From the NCBI GenBank assembly GCA_016278505.1, contig JADQBQ010000034.1, forward strand, positions 1 through 51,261: a stretch of 51,261 nt of DNA, given 5' to 3'. The position numbers were made by a program, and so were the translations under genes. This DNA is from Clostridiales bacterium. Its GTDB lineage: Bacteria; Bacillota; Desulfotomaculia; Desulfotomaculales; VENG01. The first letter of the stretch is position 1. Each line of letters starts with the position of its first letter. Shown piece by piece: positions 43,799 through 51,261 of this stretch. A model generated the notes under the pieces. The model made no database searches and was not told the origin of the DNA. It was given only the letters and a program-made list of their open reading frames with translations.

Positions 43799-46435
43799 TT
43801 ATCCCAATTGTTGTTTTACCACCGCAGAAACTTTATCCAGTGCTTCCTGCAGGCGAGAGGGGTCTTTGCCACCAGCTTGGGCCATATCCGGGCGCCCGCC
43901 CCCGCCGCCTCCTACCACAGAGGCAATTTCCTTGATTATCTTCCCTGCATGTAATCCCTTGCCGGTAAGGTCCTTGCTCACACCGGCCACAAGGCTAACC
44001 TTATGTTGATCAGAACTGGTCCCCAGTACGATGACCCCTGAGCCCATCTTGTCGCGCAGCAGGTCTACCATGGCCCGCAGGCTGTCCATATCACCGGCAT
44101 TTGCCTGTTCGGCCAGCACTTTTACACCTTCCACATCCACGCTATTATTTAAAAGACTTTCCACTTCGAACTTGGCCAGCCTGGCTCGCAGAGATTCCAA
44201 TTCCCTCTCCAGCTCTCTGTGCTCCTTTACCAGCATTCCAACCCGGGATACCAGTTCAGACGGGGTAGTTTTCAAAATTGCAGCGATGCCGGTCAGCTGC
44301 TGCTCCCTGGACTCTGCATACCGCAGCGCTCCTTCTCCGGTAATAGCTTCTATTCTACGGATGCCGGAACCTACACTACCTTCACTCTGCAATTTAAACA
44401 TGCCAATTTGGGAGGTAGAATTAAGGTGGGTTCCGCCACATAGTTCAATACTAAATTCGCCCATTTTGATTACCCGTACCCGGTCACCGTACTTTTCACC
44501 GAAAAGGGCGGCAGCACCCAGGGATTTTGCCTCATCCATTGACGTTTCAAAGGTTTCTACAGGTAGATCAGCCATTATAGCCTGGTTAACTATTTTCTCG
44601 ATTTGAACAATTTCCTCCTGGCTGAGAGCGGAAAAATGAGTAAAGTCAAACCGCAACCTGTCCGGCTCCACAAGGGAACCTGCCTGGTTGGCGTGGTCAC
44701 CTAAAACTTCCTTTAGTGCTTTATGCAGCAGGTGAGTGGCAGAATGGTTTCGGGCTATGTTTTTTCTGCGGTTAGCTTCCACTTCCACCTGCACAGATTC
44801 ATTTATATTTAATGTACCATTGAAAATAGAGCAAAGGTGCACATTCAGCCCTTCCACCGGCCTGAGCACCTCTTTGATCTCAACTTCCAAACCAGGTGCG
44901 TAGATTTTACCCTTATCAGCCACCTGGCCGCCTGACTCCGCGTAGCAAGGCGTGGTATCCAAGATCACAAACACTTCTTCCCCGGCCCCGGCACTTTCTA
45001 CGCGCTCGTCGCCTTTAACTATACAGAGCACCTTGGACTGGGCCGATAAAGATCGGTACCCTACAAAGCTAGTTTCTCCGATATCATCTCGGATAGCACT
45101 GAATAGGGCATCCTTTTGGGATAAATACTCAGTTTCTTGACGCGCATTTCTGGCCCTTTGGCGCTGTTCCTCCAGGTAAGCTTTAAATGCATCTTCATCT
45201 ATCTTTAAACCTTGCTCGTCGGCAATTTCCCGGGTAAGTTCCACGGGGAAACCATAAGTATCATACAATTTAAATACATCATTGCCGTCAATAGTATCTT
45301 TGCCGGCCCGTTTGGCTTCATTAACAAGCTTATTGAGAATCTCAGAACCCTGTACCAGGGTTTCACCAAAACGTTTTTCCTCGGTTTGCACAATCCGGGT
45401 TACATTATCCTTGCTCTTCAACAGCTCCGGATAGGCATCTTGCATTTGCCTGATTACCGCGGTGGCAACATCAAATAAGAAAGGCTCTTCTTTACCGAGA
45501 AGCCGGCCAAACCGTACAGCCCGGCGTAAGAGGCGCCGAACTACATACCCCCGTCCTTCGTTGGACGGAAGTGCCCCGTCGGAAATGGCAAAGGTAATGG
45601 CCCGTGTATGGTCGGCAATGACCTTTAAAGCCATATCAGCCTGAGGACCGGCACCATATTTAACACCGATAAGCCCCGCTGTATGGTCCATTATTTCGCG
45701 CAAAAGATCCGTGTCAAAATTGGTGGGCACCTTCTGCAATACCGAGGCTACCCTCTCCAGGCCCATACCGGTGTCAATGCCCTTGTTGGTGAGCGGGCTG
45801 TATTCCCCTTGTTCATCCTTAAAGTACTGTATAAAAACAAGATTCCAGATTTCCAGAAAACGGTCGCAGTCACATCCGGGTGCGCAATCATCTGAGCCGC
45901 ATCCCCGTTCTTCACCTAAGTCTATGTATAATTCGGAACACGGGCCACAGGGACCCACACCAATTTCCCAGAAGTTATCTTCCTTACCCATACGAACAAT
46001 ACGGTCTTCCGGGATACCCACTTGCTTATGCCAGATTTCAAAGGCTTCGTCATCGTTTAGGTATATGCTTATCCAGAGCTTGTCCGCAGGCATGCCCAGG
46101 TGTTCGGTGACAAACTCCCAAGCCCAGGAAATAGCTTCTTCTTTAAAGTAATCGCCAAAGGAAAAGTTGCCCAGCATTTCAAAAAAAGTATGGTGCCTAG
46201 CGGTCTTGCCCACTTCCTCAATATCCGGTGTGCGCAGGCACTTCTGGCAGGTAGTGGCCCTTTTATATACAGGCTTTGCGGCCCCGGTGAAAAAAGGCTT
46301 AAAGGGTACCATGCCTGCTGCCGTCCACAAAATACTAGGGTCATTTTCAGGTATCAACGAGGCGCTGGGTAATCTCTGGTGTTCTTTTTGCTCAAAAAAT
46401 TGCAAAAACTTTTCCCTGATTTCACTGCCGGTCAA
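43799..46435 (-). CDS. alaS: Alanyl-tRNA synthetase
   Basis: The 878-residue enzyme is full length: catalytic core (LPSASLIPENDPSILWTAAGMVPFKPFF), tRNA recognition region, editing domain with HxxxH in NHSATHLLH and CxxxH in ELCGGTH, and C-Ala domain with GGGGGGRPDMAQAGG. It charges tRNA-Ala. The start is TTG with GGGGGG seven bases upstream. Its leader carries a promoter and a terminator-like hairpin. Confidence 0.98.
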   Translation of the reverse strand: MTGSEIREKFLQFFEQKEHQRLPSASLIPENDPSILWTAAGMVPFKPFFTGAAKPVYKRATTCQKCLRTPDIEEVGKTARHHTFFEMLGNFSFGDYFKEEAISWAWEFVTEHLGMPADKLWISIYLNDDEAFEIWHKQVGIPEDRIVRMGKEDNFWEIGVGPCGPCSELYIDLGEERGCGSDDCAPGCDCDRFLEIWNLVFIQYFKDEQGEYSPLTNKGIDTGMGLERVASVLQKVPTNFDTDLLREIMDHTAGLIGVKYGAGPQADMALKVIADHTRAITFAISDGALPSNEGRGYVVRRLLRRAVRFGRLLGKEEPFLFDVATAVIRQMQDAYPELLKSKDNVTRIVQTEEKRFGETLVQGSEILNKLVNEAKRAGKDTIDGNDVFKLYDTYGFPVELTREIADEQGLKIDEDAFKAYLEEQRQRARNARQETEYLSQKDALFSAIRDDIGETSFVGYRSLSAQSKVLCIVKGDERVESAGAGEEVFVILDTTPCYAESGGQVADKGKIYAPGLEVEIKEVLRPVEGLNVHLCSIFNGTLNINESVQVEVEANRRKNIARNHSATHLLHKALKEVLGDHANQAGSLVEPDRLRFDFTHFSALSQEEIVQIEKIVNQAIMADLPVETFETSMDEAKSLGAAALFGEKYGDRVRVIKMGEFSIELCGGTHLNSTSQIGMFKLQSEGSVGSGIRRIEAITGEGALRYAESREQQLTGIAAILKTTPSELVSRVGMLVKEHRELERELESLRARLAKFEVESLLNNSVDVEGVKVLAEQANAGDMDSLRAMVDLLRDKMGSGVIVLGTSSDQHKVSLVAGVSKDLTGKGLHAGKIIKEIASVVGGGGGGRPDMAQAGGKDPSRLQEALDKVSAVVKQQLG

Positions 46436-46463
46436 AATTTATCCCCCCGTAATAAAGCAATAA

Positions 46464-46502
46464 TGAAAAAGCCTTTCTCCCCTACTGGGGGACGGAAAGG
46501 CT
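46464..46502 (-). promoter_or_regulatory. Attenuator-like hairpin in the alaS leader
   Basis: On the minus strand AGCCTTTC pairs with GAAAGGCT around an inner CCCC/GGGG stem, followed by TTTTTC. It lies downstream of the promoter and about 30 bases before the start codon, so it could abort transcription of alaS. The transcribed leader is only about 105 bases and the T-box core sequence is missing, so a standard T-box is excluded. A competing structure was not found by eye. Confidence 0.6.
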
Positions 46503-46548
46503 CCGTTAATTGGCGAAAGTTGACGAACATGGACAGTTTTGCATAACA

Positions 46549-46577
46549 ATTATACAAATTTACCGTACGAGTGTCAA
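46549..46577 (-). promoter_or_regulatory. Consensus sigma-A promoter of alaS
   Basis: A perfect TTGACA (46572-46577), 17-base spacer and perfect TATAAT (46549-46554) on the minus strand. Expected transcription start about 46542. Confidence 0.85.
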
Positions 46578-46648
46578 GAAATGGGTGAGTTTTGGTGGCC
46601 AACTGTTCAGAGATTTCTAAACTTTGCCATAAGACAAAAGAAGCATGG

Positions 46649-47215
46649 TTAGACGGTGGCTGAGCTGATATGAAAGATGATAGCTTTTCCTGTAATGGTT
46701 GGCTCCTCTAAAGTAAAACTCAATTTTATTATTGAACTCATCTCGTAAGTTTGCCCGCCCATGACTCCCTTAATGGTGTATTTTAGAAAATATTCATCAA
46801 CCACTTCAAAGGTTATTTCATAATTTATATCATCATTTCCTTCCAAAATAGTTGAATCAGCCCCATCATAACTTATTACGGAGTCATTTTCTGTATAGAT
46901 GGCTACATCTTCATCACTGTAAACTTCCTCAACACTGGTTTTATCTTCATAAATTTTCATATTATCGGCATCACTATTAGCGGAAAGGACAATATCTTTA
47001 ATCTGTTCTCTGGCAGAGAGAACATTAACCTGTAATGTTGTTTGCTTGGTGGCAATTGTAGAGGACTTGCTTACAAAAAAATAAAATGAAAACACTACTG
47101 CCAGTACTATACTTAAAAGGGCCAGTGAAATCATTAATTCAACAATAGTAATTGCTTTTTCTCTTTTAAGTATAGAAAAAATTATATATGTTCCCCCCCT
47201 TATTTCATTTATCAT
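46649..47215 (-). CDS. PilW-like minor pseudopilin
   Basis: A 188-residue protein with a prepilin-like signal, EKA|ITIVELMISLALLS. Residue -1 would be Ala rather than Gly, with Glu at +5. The soluble domain follows an amphipathic helix and is acidic. It overlaps the upstream pilin gene by 4 bases (ATGA). A GGGGGGG stretch inside the first codons is followed by no normal start codon. Likely part of a minor-pilin tip complex with the next two genes. Confidence 0.72.
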   Translation of the reverse strand: MINEIRGGTYIIFSILKREKAITIVELMISLALLSIVLAVVFSFYFFVSKSSTIATKQTTLQVNVLSAREQIKDIVLSANSDADNMKIYEDKTSVEEVYSDEDVAIYTENDSVISYDGADSTILEGNDDINYEITFEVVDEYFLKYTIKGVMGGQTYEMSSIIKLSFTLEEPTITGKAIIFHISSATV

Positions 47216-47613
47216 TCTATATACTTATGAAAGGATACATATCGCTCCCCGTCCAGGTAAAAGGCTACCACCGTCACATTGTAGTCTAAGTCATCCGGCT
47301 CAATGACTTCCTTTACATAAAAATTAAGGTCACAATTCTGGTAAGTAAACACATTTTCATAATTTTCCACATATAGCTCCAACCCCGGAATACTTTCTTC
47401 ATAATTTTCCATAGAGGAAGACATTCTTTCCAGCTTGTCACCAGCCCTAGCGATGGCTTTGCTTTTTTGCCCGTCTTCAAAAACACTAGTGAGATTCCAC
47501 CCGAAAAAAGTTGCAAAGGCAGCAACAAGTATGGACAGTACTGTCATGGCTACTACTAATTCCACCAGTGAAAACCCATTATTTTGTCTAAGAGCTTTCA
47601 TGTACATTCTCAT
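47212..47613 (-). CDS. PilV-like minor pseudopilin
   Basis: A 133-residue protein with signal QNNG|FSLVELVVAMTVLSIL, Glu at +5. The start is uncertain: the frame is open to 47670, but that ATG has no ribosome binding site, while the ATG at 47613 has a weak GTGAG and gives a typical short leader (MRMYMKALRQNNG). Coupled to the PilW-like gene. Confidence 0.72.
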   Translation of the reverse strand: MRMYMKALRQNNGFSLVELVVAMTVLSILVAAFATFFGWNLTSVFEDGQKSKAIARAGDKLERMSSSMENYEESIPGLELYVENYENVFTYQNCDLNFYVKEVIEPDDLDYNVTVVAFYLDGERYVSFHKYIE

Positions 47614-47760
47614 CAAATTCTCACACCACTTTGCCTGTTTAAAGGTTTTTGAGACTTCCACTTTCATCATTGGAAGTGTTTCAATTCTTTCAATTTTTAT
47701 TATCTAAATTTATTGCTTAAATAATCAATAGCTACCATTTCATAGTTATTGATTGTTTAA

Positions 47761-49554
47761 TCATATATTTGTTGTACTCCAAGTACCTCTGTCCCTCCAG
47801 GTTGAGTTCGGTGGTGTTGGTTCACGTCCGTCTATAAATAAAGAGGGCGGACCAACAGAACCCCAGTCCAGGGAGTTAAAAAAATCGGTATCTAAATTCT
47901 TGTCAGCGGCAATTTCTCCTGTGACTGTGCATATTTTCGCAATAACTGTGCCGAAAACTTTAGCACTCGATAAAACATCTATATTGGATTTAGGTGCATA
48001 TAGTATTCCTTTTATTGCATTCCTATTGCCACCTTTCACCTCAACATTTTCTCCACCTGCAATAATATCACCTTTTACCCTAGCGCTTCCTTTAACTAAA
48101 ATACTTGCATTTTCTGCAAGGATAGATCCGATCACTGCCTCTCTTGGGCTCCCCTTAATTTCAACACTTTCTCCCCCTACAAATATGTTGCCTTTTACCA
48201 CAGCATCACCTTTAACTAATACATTTGCGTTTTTTGCTAAAATGGAGCCAATTACCGCTTCCCTTGATGAACCATCTAATTCAATACTAGATCCTTCAGT
48301 AAAAATGTTTCCCCTTATCACTGAATCACTCTTTAATAAAAAATCCGCTTCTTCAGCATAAATATTACCAAAAATTTTATCGGAATTGCCTTGCAGTGTA
48401 ACTTCTTTAATATTATTTTCTAAAGATATAATAACCGAATCGGAATTACCTTCATTATTTATTGTACTGTTTTTCATTGAAAAACTATCACGTACATATA
48501 AGTGTAACTGACCACTACCTGTAAGTTTTATATGGGCTTGTTTAAGATCTAAATCTGTTACACAAACCTTAAGAATGTTTCCTTGATTACCGGTATTAAT
48601 TATTAAATCACCATTTTTTACCTTTATCTTGTACCACCCATTATTTGAAATACTCTCTCCACTATTAACTGTTATTGGATTTTGATAAGATGGAAACTGA
48701 AAATCAGGAAAATCAGGGTATTCATAATTGGGAAAGTTATACTCCTGAAGTGTCGGTAAATTTTTAATAGACCCATCAGGTATGTTTGTATCCGGTCCTC
48801 GCTGCCAACCAGTAAAGTTTACAACATCATCTTGTTGCCAATTGACATTGGGACCAAGATATAAACTACCATCATAAATATACGCACCCCACGAAAAACT
48901 CACACTACCCGAATCAGTAGAATTGGTACCCACATTTCCTCTTATTACCGCATTATCTAAAGTAATATCTTCCATTGAAAATAAGGCCCAAGGTATTTCT
49001 TCACTTTCTCCTACACCAATTCCATTATCAACGTCTGCAATAGCTTCCCTTGCAATTTTAAACTGTAATCCTTCACTCTGTGCTTCTGCGGAACCGTCTA
49101 TGCCGGTTCTTGCAATACCAACAGATTTAATAATAAAATAACTTTCGCCATCCATATCATTGTCTTCTTCATCTTCTTCAACTATCTTTTTAATTCTAAA
49201 TCTAATATTATAATCTTCTATTGTATCTTCTTTGAAAAAAAAAGTACCGCCAGAAGATTCATCGGAAGATTGAGTATAAAATTCACCATAATACTCCTTT
49301 TCCCGACCATCTTCCCAATCATTACAATCTCCTGACTTTATGATGCTAATAGCCTTTTCCACCCCCGATTGGGCAAAGTGATAGGCCTTGTTTTGATTTT
49401 CAACGCGTTCAGTGGCTAAAATCTCCTGGGAACTGGCAAACCACACTGCTGTGCCTAAAAGGGTAGTTACAGTCATAATCATAAGTACTGAAAACAAAGC
49501 CATTCCCTTTTGGTTATTTAAAAACATACTTCCACATCCTTTAACGGACTTCAT
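47761..49554 (-). CDS. PilX-like pilus protein with tandem 40-residue repeats
   Basis: A 597-residue protein. The N-terminus (FLNNQKGMALFSVLMIMTVTTLLGTAV, then AYHFAQSGVEKAISI) is PilX-like. An acidic region and an aromatic/proline stretch (NFPNYEYPDFPDFQFP) follow. Residues about 389-548 form four imperfect 40-residue repeats of the pattern S.REAVIGSILA.NA..LVKG.A.VKG.I..GGE.VEIKG, suggestive of a beta-solenoid as in bactofilin- or DUF7305-like domains. The ATG is chosen since GGGAG lies eight bases upstream. It is far larger than usual PilX proteins and could be an adhesive tip. Confidence 0.75.
   Translation of the reverse strand: MKSVKGCGSMFLNNQKGMALFSVLMIMTVTTLLGTAVWFASSQEILATERVENQNKAYHFAQSGVEKAISIIKSGDCNDWEDGREKEYYGEFYTQSSDESSGGTFFFKEDTIEDYNIRFRIKKIVEEDEEDNDMDGESYFIIKSVGIARTGIDGSAEAQSEGLQFKIAREAIADVDNGIGVGESEEIPWALFSMEDITLDNAVIRGNVGTNSTDSGSVSFSWGAYIYDGSLYLGPNVNWQQDDVVNFTGWQRGPDTNIPDGSIKNLPTLQEYNFPNYEYPDFPDFQFPSYQNPITVNSGESISNNGWYKIKVKNGDLIINTGNQGNILKVCVTDLDLKQAHIKLTGSGQLHLYVRDSFSMKNSTINNEGNSDSVIISLENNIKEVTLQGNSDKIFGNIYAEEADFLLKSDSVIRGNIFTEGSSIELDGSSREAVIGSILAKNANVLVKGDAVVKGNIFVGGESVEIKGSPREAVIGSILAENASILVKGSARVKGDIIAGGENVEVKGGNRNAIKGILYAPKSNIDVLSSAKVFGTVIAKICTVTGEIAADKNLDTDFFNSLDWGSVGPPSLFIDGREPTPPNSTWRDRGTWSTTNI
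47911..48390 (-). repeat. Tandem 120-bp repeats encoding four 40-residue units
   Basis: The repeat units correspond to about residues 389-428, 429-468, 469-508 and 509-548 of the PilX-like protein. The two middle units are the most alike at the protein level, with REAVIGSILA in both. Confidence 0.75.
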
Positions 49555-49712
49555 AATATTTACTCCCAAGATACAATAGTAAATATTTATATAAAACCAT
49601 TGTTTTTCCTGCTAATTTTAACACAAAAATAAGTAAACTTTTATAACATTACGTTAAATGGGCATAAATTGACAGTGAAAAGATTTATCGAATCCTATAA
49701 GGAGGTGTCTGC

Positions 49713-50321
49713 TTGTCTGAGAAGGACTTAACCAGGTTGGCCGGGACCTTCGACAGGGTGGCCCGTTACTTTGACATCATGCGTCCTTTGTTTATCGGCC
49801 CCTACCGGCAGGCGGCAGAATATACTCTGTGCCAGTTGAAAAACACGGGCAGCTCACCTGCATTGCTTGATATCGGGACAGGCACGGGCACCCTGGCCGG
49901 GGTTTTTGCCACACAAGGTGCAAAAGTGACCGGGGTGGATATTTCCCGGGGCATGTTGGATCAGGCCAGGAAAAAGTACGGCAGCCAGATTGATTTAGTT
50001 CAGGTTCCGGCCCATGCCCCCGGCCCGTTTACGGATGACAGTTTTGATATAGTGTCGGCAGCATTCGTACTGCATGAAATGCCTGCGGGTTACCGAATGC
50101 GGGTATTAAAGGAAATGAAAAGACTGGCCGGGCAAAAGGTATTGATAATCGATTACGTCCCCAACTATAACCCGGTGATCACCTTTGTTGAGCATATTGA
50201 AAAAAGCGATTATCGCCGGTTCCTCGCAGAAATAGACGGCCAGTTGCAGCAGTTGTTTAAAAATTATGAAAAGAAAAAGTTGAACCATTTCATGGGCTTG
50301 TACCTGTGCGAAGTCTCGTAA
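49713..50321 (+). CDS. Class I SAM-dependent methyltransferase
   Basis: A 202-residue methyltransferase of the UbiE/Methyltransf_11 type: motif I LLDIGTGTGTLAG at 51-63, the acidic end of strand 2 in VTGVDISRGM, and DDSFDIVSAAFVLHEMP for motif IV. The start is TTG with AAGGAGGTG upstream. Substrate unknown. Isolated gene on the plus strand, followed by a terminator; its GC-rich codon choice differs from the AT-rich pilin genes before it. Confidence 0.88.
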   Translation: MSEKDLTRLAGTFDRVARYFDIMRPLFIGPYRQAAEYTLCQLKNTGSSPALLDIGTGTGTLAGVFATQGAKVTGVDISRGMLDQARKKYGSQIDLVQVPAHAPGPFTDDSFDIVSAAFVLHEMPAGYRMRVLKEMKRLAGQKVLIIDYVPNYNPVITFVEHIEKSDYRRFLAEIDGQLQQLFKNYEKKKLNHFMGLYLCEVS

Positions 50322-50381
50322 TGACGGAATTTCTATGATATTAAAGCCTCCGATCCCAAGGATGGAAGTTTTATAAAAATA

Positions 50382-50424
50382 ATCCCCTCTCCCGGATGTA
50401 GCCTGGGAAAGGGGATCATTTTTC
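50382..50424 (+). terminator. Terminator after the methyltransferase gene
   Basis: CCCCT-C-TCCC pairs with GGGA-A-AGGGG and is followed by ATCATTTTTCC. Confidence 0.75.
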
Positions 50425-50564
50425 CTAACCGTCGAGTCATAGTTTCAAACCGGAGGATACGGGGACAGAATTTAACCAGCATAACTTAAGTACTCTGTAC
50501 CAGTTCTTTAGATAACGAACCTAATAAAAACATCAACTGGTTAATCCATAACTAAGATGCATAA

Positions 50565-50612
50565 TCAGGTTTGGTTCACTAGAAATGTGTGATAAAGCAA
50601 AGTCTTTGCCAT
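50565..50612 (-). pseudogene. Possible 5' remnant of an ISL3-like transposase
   Basis: An AAGGAG followed after six bases by ATG gives MAKTLLYHTFLVNQT and then TGA. This resembles the N-terminus of ISL3-type transposases from Peptococcaceae as I remember them. Nothing of the rest of the gene is visible, so it would be a vestige; the memory-based match makes this weak. Confidence 0.28.
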
Positions 50613-50667
50613 TTGATACTCCTTCTTCTTGTAGCTCAATCTGTACCTCAATTTCTTACATGAATTT

Positions 50668-51117
50668 TTATAAGGCCTGCATCTTGTTTTCCAGCCATAA
50701 CTGCATTAAATGTGCCTCCAACATATTTGCTGCCGCAATCTCAGCTATAAACTGGTTTCTTTCCTGGGTATCCTGTTCCAACTGTGAAACAAATTTGGCA
50801 TAACCCTCATGGGATTTCTTTTCGATAAAACTATAAATTTTTAAAATTTCTTTGGTGTCAGACACGGTATTCATGGTAACACCAAAAAATTTCCCAATTA
50901 TGTCTCCACCGTCTACTGTCGGGGAGGGTTTTCCTCCAAGATTGCGAATTATGCTGTTGATTTTTCCGATGTGCTCTTCTTCAACCTCCATAAACCGTCT
51001 AAACGCACGCCTAATTTCTTTATCCTCGTGTTCTATGTAATTTTTATACATGCCCAGGTGACCATGTTCCAGGGTTAGAATCTTGTTAAGTTCTTTGTTA
51101 AGTTTTTCATCATCCAT
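50668..51117 (-). CDS. Ferritin-like/rubrerythrin-like domain protein
   Basis: A 149-residue helical protein. Possible di-iron ligands appear as Glu and His in LTLEHGHLGMYKNYIE, ExxH in VEEEHIGKI and later HEGYAKFVSQLEQDTQE. Spacing is that of a four-helix ferritin-like bundle with a loop (NLGGKPSPTVDGG). No rubredoxin domain. Function could be oxidative-stress protection or iron handling. The ATG at 51117 has GGGAG about 10 bases upstream; an ATG 18 bases earlier has no site. Confidence 0.75.
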   Translation of the reverse strand: MDDEKLNKELNKILTLEHGHLGMYKNYIEHEDKEIRRAFRRFMEVEEEHIGKINSIIRNLGGKPSPTVDGGDIIGKFFGVTMNTVSDTKEILKIYSFIEKKSHEGYAKFVSQLEQDTQERNQFIAEIAAANMLEAHLMQLWLENKMQAL

Positions 51118-51219
51118 AAATAAAATGGCTCCCATTTTAAACTATAAGTACAAACACTTAAATGGTATTATTTTGCTTTGCTCAAAAGTTTATTCATAAA
51201 GCAAGTAATGATTCAACTG

Positions 51220-51251
51220 CTGAAACCGGGTATCAACTCCCCTGGTTTCAG
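51220..51251. terminator. Terminator-like hairpin at window end
   Basis: CTGAAACC and GGTTTCAG form an 8-bp stem extended by GGG/CCC. No clear U-run follows. It may end a gene outside the window. Confidence 0.4.
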
Positions 51252-51261
51252 TAAATGTAAA

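Larger units (their letters stand above)
50322..50667. other. 346-base intergenic region
   Basis: Holds a CCA-AGGA-TGG hairpin at about 50356-50365 (the same short motif as in the structured element at 32101-32112), the methyltransferase terminator, a GGGGACA motif at 50461 and a short transposase-like start fragment near 50565-50612. I see no intact gene. Confidence 0.6.

Noticed and set aside
46436..46640. T-box riboswitch before alaS
   Set aside because: Transcribed leader is only about 105 bases, and the conserved T-box core (AGGGTGGNACCGCG) is absent.
47911..48390. CRISPR-like array
   Set aside because: The periodicity is 120 bp, in frame, diverged and coding; there are no identical repeats with unique spacers.
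49669..49697. TTGACA promoter for the methyltransferase gene
   Set aside because: No acceptable -10 box at 16-18 bases; the nearest TATAAG is part of the ribosome binding site region at 21 bases.

Overview
The window looks like chromosome of a Gram-positive, endospore-forming strict anaerobe of the Peptococcaceae/Desulfotomaculum type. The basis is a complete spoIIIA operon, Firmicute gene orders (aroCKB, aroQ-pepQ-efp-spoIIIA, ireB-ruvX-mltG-U32), a bifurcating NfnAB transhydrogenase beside folD, a lysine 2,3-aminomutase, a selenoprotein and many TTG/GTG starts with strong ribosome binding sites. Genus is inferred from gene content only. Almost everything is on the minus strand, so operons read from high to low coordinates. 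The exceptions are a DUF3243 gene, a selenocysteine glutaredoxin with its downstream structured region, and a methyltransferase.

Layout. 1-150: window edge with the possible 5' end of a group II intron and the folD terminator. 165-3352: folD-nfnB-nfnA, C1 metabolism with NADPH supply. 3558-4965: asp23, an AmaP-like gene and nusB. 5002-10250: spoIIIAA-AH, the mother-cell half of the forespore feeding channel, behind a sigma-E-like promoter. 10412-14965: CoA-disulfide reductase/rhodanese fusion, a zinc-ribbon protein, efp, pepQ and aroQ. 15050-18386: the TldE/TldD pair flanking a DUF3243 gene. 18467-30327: a type IV pilus locus (pilB, pilC, four minor pseudopilins, pilM, pilN, pilO, and prepilin peptidase) interleaved with shikimate genes aroE, aroC, aroK, aroB. 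30369-31557: a YqeG phosphatase and mobA. 31738-32331: a plus-strand glutaredoxin whose active-site codon is UGA, followed by a 294-nt block closed by a perfect 16-bp helix and a terminator. 32341-33209: a converging ferredoxin, FmdB-like zinc ribbon and thioredoxin operon. 33243-35472: a triple-HTH regulator and lysine 2,3-aminomutase. 35562-41442: cell-wall genes (class B PBP, U32 protein, MltG, VanW). 41580-46577: DUF1292, ruvX, an Fe-S aldo/keto reductase, ireB and alaS with an attenuator-like leader. 46649-49554: a second minor-pilin operon with a 40-residue-repeat tip-like protein. 49713-51251: a methyltransferase, a possible transposase remnant and a ferritin-like protein.

The most interesting point is 31738-32331. 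An open frame is interrupted by a single UGA exactly where a glutaredoxin needs its first active-site cysteine, with a hairpin at bacterial SECIS distance, and it is followed by an unassigned structured RNA (or MITE-like) element. A conventional gene finder would miss this gene because the UGA splits the frame; the 58-residue ferredoxin at 32961-33137 is also easily missed, being so short.
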